Below are positions 44,197 to 53,008 of a stretch of 64,000 bases of DNA, piece after piece; position 1 is the first letter of the stretch, and the number at the start of each line of letters is the position of its first letter. Below the pieces are notes generated by a model that was not told the origin of the DNA, searched no databases, and was given only the letters and a program-made list of their open reading frames with translations. The stretch is taken from NCBI GenBank assembly GCA_947497475.1, contig CANMGS010000001.1, positions 558,001 to 622,000 of the forward strand, in the 5' to 3' direction. The position numbers and the translations under genes were made by a program. This DNA is from an uncultured Amylibacter sp. GTDB lineage: Bacteria; Pseudomonadota; Alphaproteobacteria; Rhodobacterales; Rhodobacteraceae.

Positions 44197-45003
44197 ATGA
44201 CTGACAAACCTGCAAAATCCCACGGTCGTTTGAGCGTACGCCCAACATTGAAACCACGTGAATTGATGACCAATACGCCTGATATATTTGGCGCATGGAA
44301 AGTTAAAATCATCACGTTGTTTCCTGAGTTGTTCCCAGGTGTTTTAGGTGGCTCATTGACGGGCAAAGCCCTGAAAGAGGGTTTGTGGAGCTTGGAAACG
44401 ATAGAACTGCGCGGGTATGGCATCGGCAAGCACAAAGATGTGGACAGCCCACCCGCTGGTGGCGGCGCTGGTATGGTTTTGAAACCTGATGTTGTAGGTG
44501 CTGCTTTGGAAGATGCGCGTCGTGGTACGCCGATGGATCCGAAAGCGTGGCCTGTTGTGTATTTATCTCCACGAGGCAAACCGCTGACACAAGCAATGGC
44601 GCGTGACTTTAGTAAGGCGCAAGGCATGACTTTGTTATGCGGTCGCTTTGAAGGTGTCGATGAGCGTGTTTTAGAAGAATATAACGTTCAAGAAGTCTCG
44701 CTTGGGGATTTCGTTCTGACAGGTGGTGAGATTGCAGCGCAAGCCTTGATCGATGCAACTGTGCGTCTGTTGCCGAATGTTTTGGGTAATGAGGAAAGTG
44801 CTGTTGATGAAAGCTTTTCCAACGGGCTGTTAGAGCATCCGCAATATACCAAGCCTGCGGAATGGAAGGGCCGTAAAATCCCTGATGTTTTATTGTCTGG
44901 CCATCATGGTAACGTCGATAAATGGCGTCAGGAACAATCTGAAAAGATTACCCAAGAACGCCGCCCTGATTTGTGGGAAAAGCATACGGATGATACCGAA
45001 TAA
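44197..45003 (+). CDS. trmD: tRNA (guanine-N1-)-methyltransferase
   Basis: Methylates G37 of tRNAs to m1G using SAM. The trefoil-knot segments SPPAGGGAGMVLKPDV, YLSPRGKPLTQ, LCGRFEGVDERVLE and EVSLGDFVLTGGE are all present. The 268-residue form carries a 30-residue N-terminal extension (GRLSVRPTLKPRELMTNTPDIFGAW) before the normal KIITLFPELFPG start, as I recall for roseobacter TrmD proteins. Essential housekeeping gene, last of the rpsP-bluB-rimM-kinase-trmD run. Confidence 0.97.
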   Translation: MTDKPAKSHGRLSVRPTLKPRELMTNTPDIFGAWKVKIITLFPELFPGVLGGSLTGKALKEGLWSLETIELRGYGIGKHKDVDSPPAGGGAGMVLKPDVVGAALEDARRGTPMDPKAWPVVYLSPRGKPLTQAMARDFSKAQGMTLLCGRFEGVDERVLEEYNVQEVSLGDFVLTGGEIAAQALIDATVRLLPNVLGNEESAVDESFSNGLLEHPQYTKPAEWKGRKIPDVLLSGHHGNVDKWRQEQSEKITQERRPDLWEKHTDDTE

Positions 45004-45037
45004 GTCCTGAGTGTCGTTTTTCACGCAATAAAAATAC

Positions 45038-45052
45038 GTCAATCATATTGAC
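45038..45052. promoter_or_regulatory. Inverted repeat upstream of aminotransferase gene
   Basis: GTCAAT-CAT-ATTGAC, perfect 6-bp arms with a 3-base centre, 58 bases before the aminotransferase ATG. The position suits an operator; the cognate regulator is unknown. Confidence 0.4.
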
Positions 45053-45110
45053 ATATTTCCAAATCTTTCACACCTTGCTGCGATTGAGACATTAATGCGA
45101 GGGGATTCTG

Positions 45111-46310
45111 ATGGATTGGCAAACTATATTAGCCACCCGCAATGCGCGGATGAAGGCATCGGAAATACGTGAATTGTTAAAGCTGTTAGATCAGCCTGAT
45201 ATCATCTCGTTTGCGGGCGGTATTCCTGATCCTGCGTTGTTCCCGACGCAACAAATTCAAGAGGCTTATGCGGATGTGTTCACCTCTGGCGCGCATGATA
45301 CGGCTTTGCAGTATTCCCCCAGCGAAGGCTACAAGCCATTGCGCGAATGGATATGTAAAGAGATGGCAAAGCTTGGTGTACCCTGTTCCATCGAAAACAT
45401 TTTGATAACATCTGGATCACAACAAGCGTTGGATTATTTAGGGAAGCTATTGCTATCCCCAAAGGATACCGCGTTGGTGGGATGGCCCACATATCTTGGC
45501 GCACTTGGCGCGTTTAATGCGTATGAACCTGAGTATGATCGGTTGCACCCGAATGGAAACAGAACGGCTGCGGATTACATGGAAACCGCAGATGGAAAAG
45601 GCGGGCGCGTAAAGCTGGCCTATATGTCGGTGGATTTTGCCAACCCTACTGGGATCAGTATGGATCGATCTGAACGCGATGCGATTTTAAACCTTGCCGA
45701 TGAAATGGATATCGCGATTGTTGAAGATGCGGCTTATCAATCGCTGCGGTATGATGGCGAAGCTATTCCACCAATCCTTGCGCTGGAAATTGAACGTAAA
45801 GGATCAATTGAGGATTGCCGCACGATTTACACTGGCAGCTTTTCAAAAACACTTTCCCCCGGTTTGCGTGTAGGTTGGGTGTGCGCAGCAACACCTGTGA
45901 TTTCGCAACTGGTTTTGATGAAACAAGCCTCTGATTTGCATTCACCAAGCATCAACCAAATGGTTATTTCTGATGTAGCGCATAAACATTTCGACGCGCA
46001 TATCGCTATGACACGTGCCGCATATATGGAACGGCGTGATCATATGTTAGCAGCATTGGAAAAGTATATGCCCGTGGGTGTGGAATGGACACGGCCAGAG
46101 GGCGGCATGTTTGTTTGGCTGACTTTGCCAAAGGGTATTGATGGGGCTGAATTGCTGGCAAAATCAATCGAAACCCAGCGTGTGGCATTCGTTCCAGGTC
46201 AGGCGTTTTTTGCAGATGGGTCTGGCGCAAACACCATTCGGTTGAGCTTTTCCAAGTCAGATGGCACAGCTATTGATGAAGGCATTAAGCGCTTAGCGAC
46301 ATTATTATAG
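45111..46310 (+). CDS. PLP aminotransferase, 2-aminoadipate/aromatic type
   Basis: A 399-residue fold-type I aminotransferase of the group with LysN and the MocR-like catalytic domains: ISFAGGIPDPALFPTQQIQEAYADVF, LQYSPSEGYKPLREWI, ILITSGSQQALDYLGKLLLSPKDTALVGWPTYLGAL, FANPTG and the PLP lysine in YTGSFSKTLSPGLRVGW. It lacks the GntR DNA-binding domain of MocR proteins. Likely substrates are 2-aminoadipate, branched or aromatic amino acids. Preceded by an inverted repeat that may be its operator. Confidence 0.92.
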   Translation: MDWQTILATRNARMKASEIRELLKLLDQPDIISFAGGIPDPALFPTQQIQEAYADVFTSGAHDTALQYSPSEGYKPLREWICKEMAKLGVPCSIENILITSGSQQALDYLGKLLLSPKDTALVGWPTYLGALGAFNAYEPEYDRLHPNGNRTAADYMETADGKGGRVKLAYMSVDFANPTGISMDRSERDAILNLADEMDIAIVEDAAYQSLRYDGEAIPPILALEIERKGSIEDCRTIYTGSFSKTLSPGLRVGWVCAATPVISQLVLMKQASDLHSPSINQMVISDVAHKHFDAHIAMTRAAYMERRDHMLAALEKYMPVGVEWTRPEGGMFVWLTLPKGIDGAELLAKSIETQRVAFVPGQAFFADGSGANTIRLSFSKSDGTAIDEGIKRLATLL

Positions 46311-46321
46311 GCGTATCTCAC

Positions 46322-46373
46322 GCTATTCGTTCACAAGATCGTGCAGATCGTTCCACACGTATGGACGAATAGC
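46322..46373. promoter_or_regulatory. Long-range inverted repeat upstream of AraC gene
   Basis: GCTATTCGT ... ACGAATAGC, perfect 9-bp arms separated by 34 bases, in the 85-base gap between the aminotransferase stop and the AraC-type gene. The loop also contains a direct repeat AGATCG-TGC-AGATCG. Could be a regulator site or an RNA hairpin. Confidence 0.5.
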
Positions 46374-46395
46374 AAGCCGTCACTATAGTTGAGAC

Positions 46396-47334
46396 ATGCT
46401 AGATTTATTAAGTGACATCCTGACCAAAATCTCCCTGCAAGGGACTTTGTATTTCCGCACCGCCTTTACCAAGCCGTGGGGCGTTGCTGTGCCATCCTTT
46501 GAAAATGTGGCACGGTTTCACTATGCCCATCGTGGTGATTGCTTGATTTCCGTTGATGGTATGGAAGAGCCGACATTGTTGGCGCAGGGTGATTTGATCA
46601 TCATTCCACATGGCGCCGCGCATTCGTTATACTGTGGCCATGATCCTGAAAGCACGATCTTGCCATTGGATGAAGTTCTGGAGCGCTCTGGCTTTGATGG
46701 GTCAGGTGTTTTGGTCTTTGGCGGCGATGATGATGAACGCGAAACACAGCTTATTTGTGGTCACTTTTCGTTCGTGAAAAATGCAAACCACATGCTTTTG
46801 GATCGCCTGCCCCCGATCATTCATATCCGCAATTATGGTGAGGCTTCTGGCAAATGGATGGAATCCACATTACGCATGATCGGCGATGAAACAGGCGGCG
46901 TGCAAATTGGCGGCGATCTGATTGCATTGAAAATGTCCGAAGTGATTTTTGCACAGGCCATTCGCAGTTATTTGGACAGCGCTGCCTCCGCAGAGGCTGG
47001 CTTGGCAGGATTTTCCGATCCCCATATCAGCCGTGCTTTGGATGCGTTTCATAAGAGACCCACCGAAGCATGGAGTGTTGAAAATCTTGCAAGAGAAGCT
47101 GGGCTATCACGCACAGGGTTTGCGGTTTTGTTTTCCAAGAAAATGGGCGTGACACCAATGCAATATGTCACCAGCTGGCGCATGGAATTGGCGAAACAAA
47201 TACTGGCAGATCATAAAATCTCGCTCGCGGAATTGTCTGACCTTGTGGGATATGCATCCGAATCTGCTTTTGCGCGTGTGTTCAAGAAAGAGGTTGGCTT
47301 TACGCCAGCGGGCTATCGCAATCACATTCAGTAA
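46396..47334 (+). CDS. AraC-family transcriptional regulator with cupin sensor
   Basis: A 312-residue regulator. The N-terminal half is a cupin-type sensor (FRTAFTKPWGVAVPSFENVARFHYAHRGDCLISVDG, LIIIPHGAAHSL) and the C-terminal 100 residues are the double helix-turn-helix (WSVENLAREAGLSRTGFAVLFSKKMGVTPMQYVTSWRMELAKQILADHKISLAELSDLVGYASESAFARVFKKEVGFTP). Its target is unknown; the aminotransferase before it is a candidate. Confidence 0.93.
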   Translation: MLDLLSDILTKISLQGTLYFRTAFTKPWGVAVPSFENVARFHYAHRGDCLISVDGMEEPTLLAQGDLIIIPHGAAHSLYCGHDPESTILPLDEVLERSGFDGSGVLVFGGDDDERETQLICGHFSFVKNANHMLLDRLPPIIHIRNYGEASGKWMESTLRMIGDETGGVQIGGDLIALKMSEVIFAQAIRSYLDSAASAEAGLAGFSDPHISRALDAFHKRPTEAWSVENLAREAGLSRTGFAVLFSKKMGVTPMQYVTSWRMELAKQILADHKISLAELSDLVGYASESAFARVFKKEVGFTPAGYRNHIQ

Positions 47335-47475
47335 CGAACAGTTCATTACAACAAACTTTCGAACGATCTGCACATTAAGGCGAACTTCTGAGCATATTTA
47401 CATCCAACAATACCCATTATTCTTGTTTTTAGCGGTTCAAGACCGATTAACTTAAAACAACAGAAAGATACGATT

Positions 47476-47838
47476 ATGCGCTTCGTTACAAAAAACCTTC
47501 ACGCCTATTTGGATTACCCAGTGGCTTTGGCTCTATTTGGCTTGCCTTTCATTTTGGGTTTGGGTGCCTCCCATCCTTTGGCGTTCACTTTGTCTGTCGC
47601 AACAGGTGTTGCTGCATTCTTGCTGACACTTCTGACAGATCACCATTTGGGTGTGTTTAAGGTTTTACCTTATAAATTACACCTAGCCGTTGACGGTATG
47701 GTTGGTGTTGTATTCACTTTAGCACCATTCGTTTTGGGCTTTTCAGGTTTGGATATGATTTACTACCTTGCAAACGGTTTGACTGTGCTTGCCGTTGTTG
47801 GTTTACATAAATCGGATGATGCTGTTGTCACTGCATAA
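47476..47838 (+). CDS. Small SPW-repeat-like membrane protein
   Basis: A 120-residue protein with four hydrophobic segments in two similar halves (LDYPVALALFGLPFILGLG and LAVDGMVGVVFTLAPFVLGF), which fits the SPW-repeat/vitamin-K-reductase-like small membrane protein pattern. No catalytic residues evident. Monocistronic, ending in a perfect hairpin. Confidence 0.7.
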   Translation: MRFVTKNLHAYLDYPVALALFGLPFILGLGASHPLAFTLSVATGVAAFLLTLLTDHHLGVFKVLPYKLHLAVDGMVGVVFTLAPFVLGFSGLDMIYYLANGLTVLAVVGLHKSDDAVVTA

Positions 47839-47848
47839 TCTTAAAATC

Positions 47849-47883
47849 TCCCCTAGCTATCCTTTAATTGGATAGCTAGGGGA
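47849..47883. terminator. Perfect hairpin after small membrane protein gene
   Basis: TCCCCTAGCTATCC-TTTAATT-GGATAGCTAGGGGA is a perfect 14-bp stem 10 bases after the stop. No U-tract follows on the plus strand, so it may be a terminator or a 3' stabilising structure. Confidence 0.65.
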
Positions 47884-48019
47884 AATATGTTCAGCGGTAT
47901 TCAGCTTACATTCAATCGCCGCTGTAGACAAAAAACCTGTGATTACATACTTCATTAAGTAATTATTAATAGGGCATTACATCGCCCGCAGAAAATGAAG
48001 ATAGCAGGAAACCATTCAT

Positions 48020-48673
48020 ATGTTTCGTACAACGGCACCGCTTATCGTAATCGTCTTGATGATGACCAATCTAATGTCACATGCGCAATCAACAGCAGCA
48101 CCAAGCAGCCAAACTGAGAATATTCTTACGCGTCAAACCGAATTAGCAAAACGATTTCAAACACGCGCGGAGCTCACCCAGGGAAATGTTGATCAGCTAC
48201 TCAAAACATACCCTGTAATCAATAGTACCCTGCAAGAGATGAACCCTACGCAGACACCTGAAATGCAAAAGACAATGTCAATTAGCATTAAAGAAAATAC
48301 ACCTTACGAAGGATTGCGCACTGCGCTTAAAGATACAAATGTCCTACAAAGACTAGACACTGTTGCAAAAGATAACGGTTACGTCGATTACAGCGAATAT
48401 GCTTTAATGGCAGATTATCTTTATCAAATATATATATCGCAACAGAAAACCATCGTTACTGTTTCTGACACCGAAAAAGATGTTTCAGACGCATCTAAAA
48501 TCCAAAATTTATCTGCTTTCTTGAATGATGGAACCGAGCCATCCGAAAGACGCGCAAAATATCAGGCACAATTGTCCAAAATATACAAAGAATTTAACAT
48601 ATCAAATGAGACGCATGATATTTTTGCTAAAAACTATGATGCCTTGATGCTTTTCTTCAACCCATCCAGTTAA
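48020..48673 (+). CDS. Exported helical protein of unknown function
   Basis: A 217-residue protein with a signal peptide (MFRTTAPLIVIVLMMTNLMSHAQS). The mature part is mostly helical and charged, with a serine/threonine/glutamine-rich linker at the start (STAAPSSQTENIL) and no cysteines. No family recognised. Upstream 180 bases hold no other gene. Confidence 0.75.
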   Translation: MFRTTAPLIVIVLMMTNLMSHAQSTAAPSSQTENILTRQTELAKRFQTRAELTQGNVDQLLKTYPVINSTLQEMNPTQTPEMQKTMSISIKENTPYEGLRTALKDTNVLQRLDTVAKDNGYVDYSEYALMADYLYQIYISQQKTIVTVSDTEKDVSDASKIQNLSAFLNDGTEPSERRAKYQAQLSKIYKEFNISNETHDIFAKNYDALMLFFNPSS

Positions 48674-48996
48674 ATACAACAATTATAGGGTATCACTCAT
48701 TAAGACATTACCCTTGATTGATCCCCCCTTTAGTCCTATACCGCGCGGACTTGGTGTGTACGGATTCGTATCTGTACGTTTCATGCATGCCAAAGGCCCA
48801 CAGATTTCGGGTGCCACGTGATGGGATTTCTTCTGCCTATTCACACAGCATTCATCGCATAGCGATCCGTTATCCAAAGCTAACGAAACGTCGACCTGAA
48901 CCTCTGGCGGGCGCAAATGCGGACCCGGTTGAAGACCAAGAGCCCTGAGGACGGAAAATCACTTCGCCGATCAACGGTGAGCAAAAGGAAAACGTT
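48674..48996 (+). promoter_or_regulatory. Long structured leader/promoter region of rplS
   Basis: 323 bases without a supported gene before rplS, markedly richer in G+C than other gaps here. Hairpins visible on the plus strand include AGTCC-10 nt-GGACT (48732-48751) and GTACGGAT-TCGT-ATCTGTAC (about 48758-48777), then GCCG-ATCAA-CGGT near the ribosome binding site. It likely contains the promoter and a structured 5' leader that could mediate ribosomal-protein feedback. The ORFs through it look like chance. Confidence 0.5.
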
Positions 48997-49374
48997 ATGA
49001 ACTTGCTAGCACAGCTTGAAGCTGAACAAATTGCAAGCCTAGGCAAAGATATCCCTGACTTTAAAGCAGGTGATACAGTACGCGTAGGCTATAAAGTGAC
49101 TGAGGGCAGCCGCTCTCGTGTCCAAAACTACGAAGGTGTTTGCATTGCACGTCAAGGCGGCGACACAATCGCTGCGTCTTTCACAGTGCGCAAAATCTCT
49201 TTCGGCGAAGGTGTGGAACGTGTATTCCCACTATACTCAACAAACATCGACAGCATTTCAGTAGTACGTCGTGGCCGTGTACGTCGCGCGAAACTATACT
49301 ACTTGCGCTCTCGTCGTGGTAAGTCTGCTCGTATTGCTGAGCAAACAAACTACAAACCAAAATCTGCGAAATAG
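48997..49374 (+). CDS. rplS: 50S ribosomal protein L19
   Basis: L19 sits at the 30S-50S interface. The 125-residue sequence is canonical: [37 protein letters not shown] and [33 protein letters not shown]. Followed by rpmE after 11 bases. Separated from trmD by about 4 kb, whereas in many bacteria they are adjacent. Confidence 0.98.
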   Translation: MNLLAQLEAEQIASLGKDIPDFKAGDTVRVGYKVTEGSRSRVQNYEGVCIARQGGDTIAASFTVRKISFGEGVERVFPLYSTNIDSISVVRRGRVRRAKLYYLRSRRGKSARIAEQTNYKPKSAK

Positions 49375-49385
49375 GAGCAATCATT

Positions 49386-49607
49386 ATGAAAAGCGATCTG
49401 CACCCAGAGTACCACACAATCACTGTTAAACTAACAGATGGTTCAACTTACGAAACACGTTCAACATACGGCGAAGAAGGTTCTGTATTGTCACTAGACA
49501 TCGATCCATCTGCACACCCTGCTTGGACAGGCGGCAACCAAAAGCTTATGGATGCTGGCGGTCGTGTTTCAAAGTTCAAAAAGAAATACGAAGGTTTGGG
49601 CTTCTAA
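49386..49607 (+). CDS. rpmE: 50S ribosomal protein L31 (zinc-free type)
   Basis: A 73-residue L31: [50 protein letters not shown]. It has no cysteines, so it is the zinc-independent (C-) form. Operon with rplS, ending at a strong terminator. Confidence 0.97.
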   Translation: MKSDLHPEYHTITVKLTDGSTYETRSTYGEEGSVLSLDIDPSAHPAWTGGNQKLMDAGGRVSKFKKKYEGLGF

Positions 49608-49632
49608 GCACCACAACCCCATCAGATTTAGA

Positions 49633-49660
49633 AAGCCGTTCTTTTGGAGCGGCTTTTTTT
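49633..49660 (+). terminator. Intrinsic terminator of rplS-rpmE
   Basis: AAGCCGTTC-TTTT-GGAGCGGCTT followed by TTTTTT, 25 bases after the rpmE stop; a classical stem and U-tract. Confidence 0.92.
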
Positions 49661-49767
49661 ATGGCTTAAATTAATCTTGCAAAGCTTTCTAATTTCCGTT
49701 CTTGATGCTGTGAACATCTGAACACAGCACGATACTGCTTTTTCAGTCTTATCTTGGATACAACGCT

Positions 49768-50643
49768 ATGAATAATATCAAAGGCATATTGCTTGTCATT
49801 GCCTCTATGGCTGGTTTTACGCTGGAAGATGCATTCATCAAGCAATTGTCCACGACGATTTCAACAGGGCAAATTTTGCTGATTGTTGGCCTAAGCGGCT
49901 CATTCCTATTTGCCATGATGGCAAAGATGAAAGGGCATCGTATTTTCATCAAACGCTTCTGGACACCATTAACATTGACACGCGCCACAACAGAAGCTTT
50001 TGCAGCCTTAGCATTTGTGACATCATTGGCCCTTGTTCCCCTATCCACGGTTGCGGCTGTGTTTCAATCAACACCGTTGGTGATAACAATGGGAGCTGCT
50101 TTATTTCTAAAAGAACAAGTTGGGTGGCGCAGATGGACCGCGATTATCATCGGTTTCCTTGGGGTTTTGATTATCATCAGGCCAGGCTTGAACAGCTTTG
50201 ATCCAAATGTGCTGTTTGTTCTAATCGCCGTGTTTTTTGTGGCAGCGCGGGATTTGATGACGCGGTTTATTCCCGCAGATATCCCATCAACAGTCGTCTC
50301 AAGCCAAGGGTTTGGGGCCCCAATGTTTGCAGGTATTGCCGCCTTGCTGTTTTATTCCGAACCTTTGGCACCTGTAGGATCATTAGAAATTTACTACTTT
50401 ATAGGTGCGGTCGTCTTTGGCGTTGCTGGTTATTACGCTATTGTTGCAGCCATGCGTGTTGGGGATGCGTCTGCTGTGACCCCATTTAGGTACACAAGAT
50501 TGCTGTTTTCTTTGCTGGTTGGCATCATCGTTTTTAAAGAGCAGCCTGACCAGTTAACACTCCTTGGTGCTGCCATCATTATTGCAACAGGGCTTTATAC
50601 TTTCTTACGCGAACGGCGGTTGGTGCAAAAAAGTACTGGATAA
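49768..50643 (+). CDS. EamA/DMT superfamily permease
   Basis: A 291-residue inner-membrane transporter with ten hydrophobic helices in two EamA repeats; LVPLSTVAAVFQSTPLVITMGAALFLKEQVGWRRWTAIIIGFLGVLIIIRPG and DASAVTPFRYTRLLFSLLVGIIVFKEQPDQLTLLGAAIIIATGLYTFLRE are the repeat ends. Exporter or importer of a small metabolite, substrate unknown. Confidence 0.92.
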   Translation: MNNIKGILLVIASMAGFTLEDAFIKQLSTTISTGQILLIVGLSGSFLFAMMAKMKGHRIFIKRFWTPLTLTRATTEAFAALAFVTSLALVPLSTVAAVFQSTPLVITMGAALFLKEQVGWRRWTAIIIGFLGVLIIIRPGLNSFDPNVLFVLIAVFFVAARDLMTRFIPADIPSTVVSSQGFGAPMFAGIAALLFYSEPLAPVGSLEIYYFIGAVVFGVAGYYAIVAAMRVGDASAVTPFRYTRLLFSLLVGIIVFKEQPDQLTLLGAAIIIATGLYTFLRERRLVQKSTG

Positions 50644-50756
50644 CAATAGGTCATATGGGATAACTATTGTTTCCAGTTAACAAACAATATTGTAATCGAG
50701 TATTCTATAACGCATAGTGCGCACATGCCTATACTATTGGGGCGTTGGGGAATTGA

Positions 50757-51566
50757 ATGGCACATATAATTGTTTTCGGTAACGAAAAAGGCGGATCGGG
50801 TAAATCTACCACTGCAATGCATGTTTTAACGGCGCTGCTGCGTTCGGGTAAAACTGTGGGTGCATTGGATTTGGATCTGCGTCAGAAAACGCTGACACGT
50901 TATATTCAGAACCGCATTCTTTATATTGAGCGCACAGGCATTCGTTTGCCGTTTCCTGAAACGGCAGTGCTGAAAAAACCATCTGAATTGGGTATGGAGC
51001 CAGGCTTTAAGGCCACTTTGAAAGCCTTTCAAGATGGGTTGGCACAATTGGATCAGACCAATGAATTTATCGTAGCTGATTGCCCCGGGAACTATACTCA
51101 GTTGAGCGAATTAACCCATGCTATGGCTGATACATTAATCACGCCTATGAATGACAGCTTTGTCGATTTTGATTTGCTGGCGCGTATTGATGGCGAAACA
51201 AACAAAGTTGTAGGCCCGTCAATTTATTCCGAAATGGTGTGGAAAGCGCGGAAAGCGCGAGCTGAATCTGGATCACGTCCGATGGATTGGTTTGTGACAC
51301 GTAACCGTATGCACGCATTGTCGATGAAGAATAAACGGCGTGTCGGTGAAGCGTTAGAAGATTTGGCGCGCCGTATTGGATTTACACTGATCCCTGGTTT
51401 CTCAGATCGGGTGATTTTTAAGGAATTGTTTCCCAATGGGCTAACATTATTAGATTTGGTTGATGTCACGAATGAGCCAATGAGCATGTCTAATCTCGCT
51501 GCCCGCCAAGAAGTCCGTGATCTGGTGAATGCTTTGAATTTGCCAGATGTGACGATTAACTTCTAA
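50757..51566 (+). CDS. mipZ: Division-plane positioning ATPase MipZ
   Basis: A 269-residue ParA/MinD-type ATPase that forms polar gradients inhibiting FtsZ. Deviant Walker A FGNEKGGSGKSTTAMHV, switch segment GALDLDLRQKTLTRYIQNR, and DCPGNYTQLSELTHAMADTLITPMNDSFVDFDLLA match alphaproteobacterial MipZ. It replaces MinCD-type control in these organisms. Confidence 0.95.
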   Translation: MAHIIVFGNEKGGSGKSTTAMHVLTALLRSGKTVGALDLDLRQKTLTRYIQNRILYIERTGIRLPFPETAVLKKPSELGMEPGFKATLKAFQDGLAQLDQTNEFIVADCPGNYTQLSELTHAMADTLITPMNDSFVDFDLLARIDGETNKVVGPSIYSEMVWKARKARAESGSRPMDWFVTRNRMHALSMKNKRRVGEALEDLARRIGFTLIPGFSDRVIFKELFPNGLTLLDLVDVTNEPMSMSNLAARQEVRDLVNALNLPDVTINF

Positions 51567-51573
51567 GCAGGAA

Positions 51574-52116
51574 TTAAGCCGAATCTTGTTCGTGGCAAAT
51601 CTGTTTTGTTTCCAATTCAGTCAAAGGTTCTGACAATAAATTGCAGAACCCACCTTGAGATTCTTTAGAAAAATGTCTGCATGTGTGGCAAATTCCAAAA
51701 GTTTTTCCGCCGCTTTTTTTCAATACACTCTCTAATAAATCTGTCAGACCTTTATGAAGGTCTTTTCTGTCTGATACGTTTAAATCATCCAAACCATGGT
51801 TGATAATATTGATATCAGACGTTGCTTTCTGACCTTGATCCGTCAGCGTAAAACTTACGACACGCTTATCCATTATCGAGCGCTTTTCGCTTAAATATCC
51901 TTTACGAACCAATGCCTTAAGTGTTTGGGACATCGTTCCGCGCGTTGTATCCAAGTATTCTGCCACGTGTGATGGGGATCTGGAAAACCTGTTTGCACGT
52001 GCAAGATAATCCAATGCATCTCTTTGTGCTGGATTTAAATCCCCTGCCCAACCTTCGCCCGCATCTAAGCGCGCCAATCGGTTTAGCAAACTGCGTATTT
52101 GTTCTGTTTGTTTCAT
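51574..52116 (-). CDS. MarR-family regulator with C-terminal four-cysteine motif
   Basis: A 180-residue winged-helix regulator: LARANRFSRSPSHVAEYLDTTRGTMSQTLKALVRKGYLSEKRSIMDKRVVSFTLTDQG is the MarR core. The C-terminal tail holds C143, C146, C158 and C174 (ICHTCRHF ... GGFCNLL ... KQICHEQ), a likely zinc, iron-sulfur or redox-sensing site. Divergent from the frameshifted secreted-protein gene; a near-perfect inverted repeat lies between. Downstream genes encode redox proteins, which suggests a redox or metal signal. Confidence 0.88.
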   Translation of the reverse strand: MKQTEQIRSLLNRLARLDAGEGWAGDLNPAQRDALDYLARANRFSRSPSHVAEYLDTTRGTMSQTLKALVRKGYLSEKRSIMDKRVVSFTLTDQGQKATSDINIINHGLDDLNVSDRKDLHKGLTDLLESVLKKSGGKTFGICHTCRHFSKESQGGFCNLLSEPLTELETKQICHEQDSA

Positions 52117-52126
52117 ATTTAAATCA

Positions 52127-52167
52127 TAGCGACTCGAAATAAAACCTGCAATAGTTTCGACTCGCTA
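52127..52167. promoter_or_regulatory. Probable MarR operator
   Basis: TAGCGACTCGAAA ... TTTCGACTCGCTA: 13-bp arms that are inverted with only the central base not matching, 15 bases apart, in the 89-base region between the divergent MarR gene and the secreted-protein gene. Ideal for controlling both. Confidence 0.65.
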
Positions 52168-52205
52168 CTAATTAAGAAACATAGAACCCTAATGGAGAAA
52201 GAATC

Positions 52206-52956
52206 ATGAAACATTATTTATCCGCAATCGCACTAAGCGCTGTTGCTTCTGTAGCAACAGCAGGTGAAGGACATGATCACGACGCAAAAGGTGCCGTGAT
52301 TTCAGCAGCTGATGAAACGAAAGTAGCGGCTTTCGACATACTTTCAGCGCATGTAAGTCATAAGGGGCGTGTTATCACGTTCAAAATGGAAGCAAATGGA
52401 ACGGCTGGCAGTGCAGTTCCTGACAGTACTGGTGAATTTGGCGGCTCATCAATCTGGGCTTATGTATGGCCAACAAATTTAGATCCTAAAGTTGTAGGAT
52501 TTGAAGCGGGTACAGGTATTCTTGCCCTTGCTGCTACTAATCACCCAGACTTTGGACACACCATTGTTTGATGAAAACATTGATGGTGACACAGGAAATG
52601 ATGGTGCGCATTGGCACAGCCATTGGGTGGTTTTGACACCGAACGAAGAATGTGGCCCAGGCGCATTATCTGTACGTGATATTCCAAAAGGTGAAACACC
52701 ACAAATGCCTGCAACTTGGCCAGGTGTTCCTATGTTCTTGGACAGCCCAAGCTACACACCTTATTTTGATGGCCCAACAATTTCCATCAATGTGGCTTTG
52801 GCAGCATCAGATGCTGCTAAAATTGATACAGCTGCATATGATGGTGTAACTGCTGCATTGCGTGTGAATGCTGACCTGCATGCGCCATTGGCCTGTGTGA
52901 CAGATGTATTCGATGTGGCATCTGGCGATTTGTCTCTACCTGGCAAAGTTGACTGA
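52206..52956 (+). pseudogene. Secreted histidine-rich protein, interrupted by a frameshift
   Basis: Two ORFs in different frames join into one protein. The first (52206-52571) begins with a signal peptide (MKHYLSAIALSAVASVATAGEGHDHD) and ends FGHTIV; the second frame continues TPLFDENIDGDTGNDGAHWHSHWVVLTPNEECGPGALSVRDIPKG to 52956. The expected junction is FGHTPLFDE, so a 2-base loss (or 1-base gain) occurred in the CACACC run near 52555-52560. It could be a real mutation, a sequencing error or rarely a programmed shift. The HWHSHW motif and N-terminal histidines suggest metal binding. Together about 250 residues; conserved protein of unknown function. Confidence 0.8.
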
Positions 52957-53008
52957 TCATTTGGTGCAGGGCGCATAAGCCCTGCATCCCCTACCAAAGG
53001 TTATTAAA

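Noticed and set aside
48718-48948. 76-aa ORF upstream of rplS
   Set aside because: No family-like sequence, no clear ribosome binding site, and the region folds into hairpins; leader or promoter is the simpler reading.
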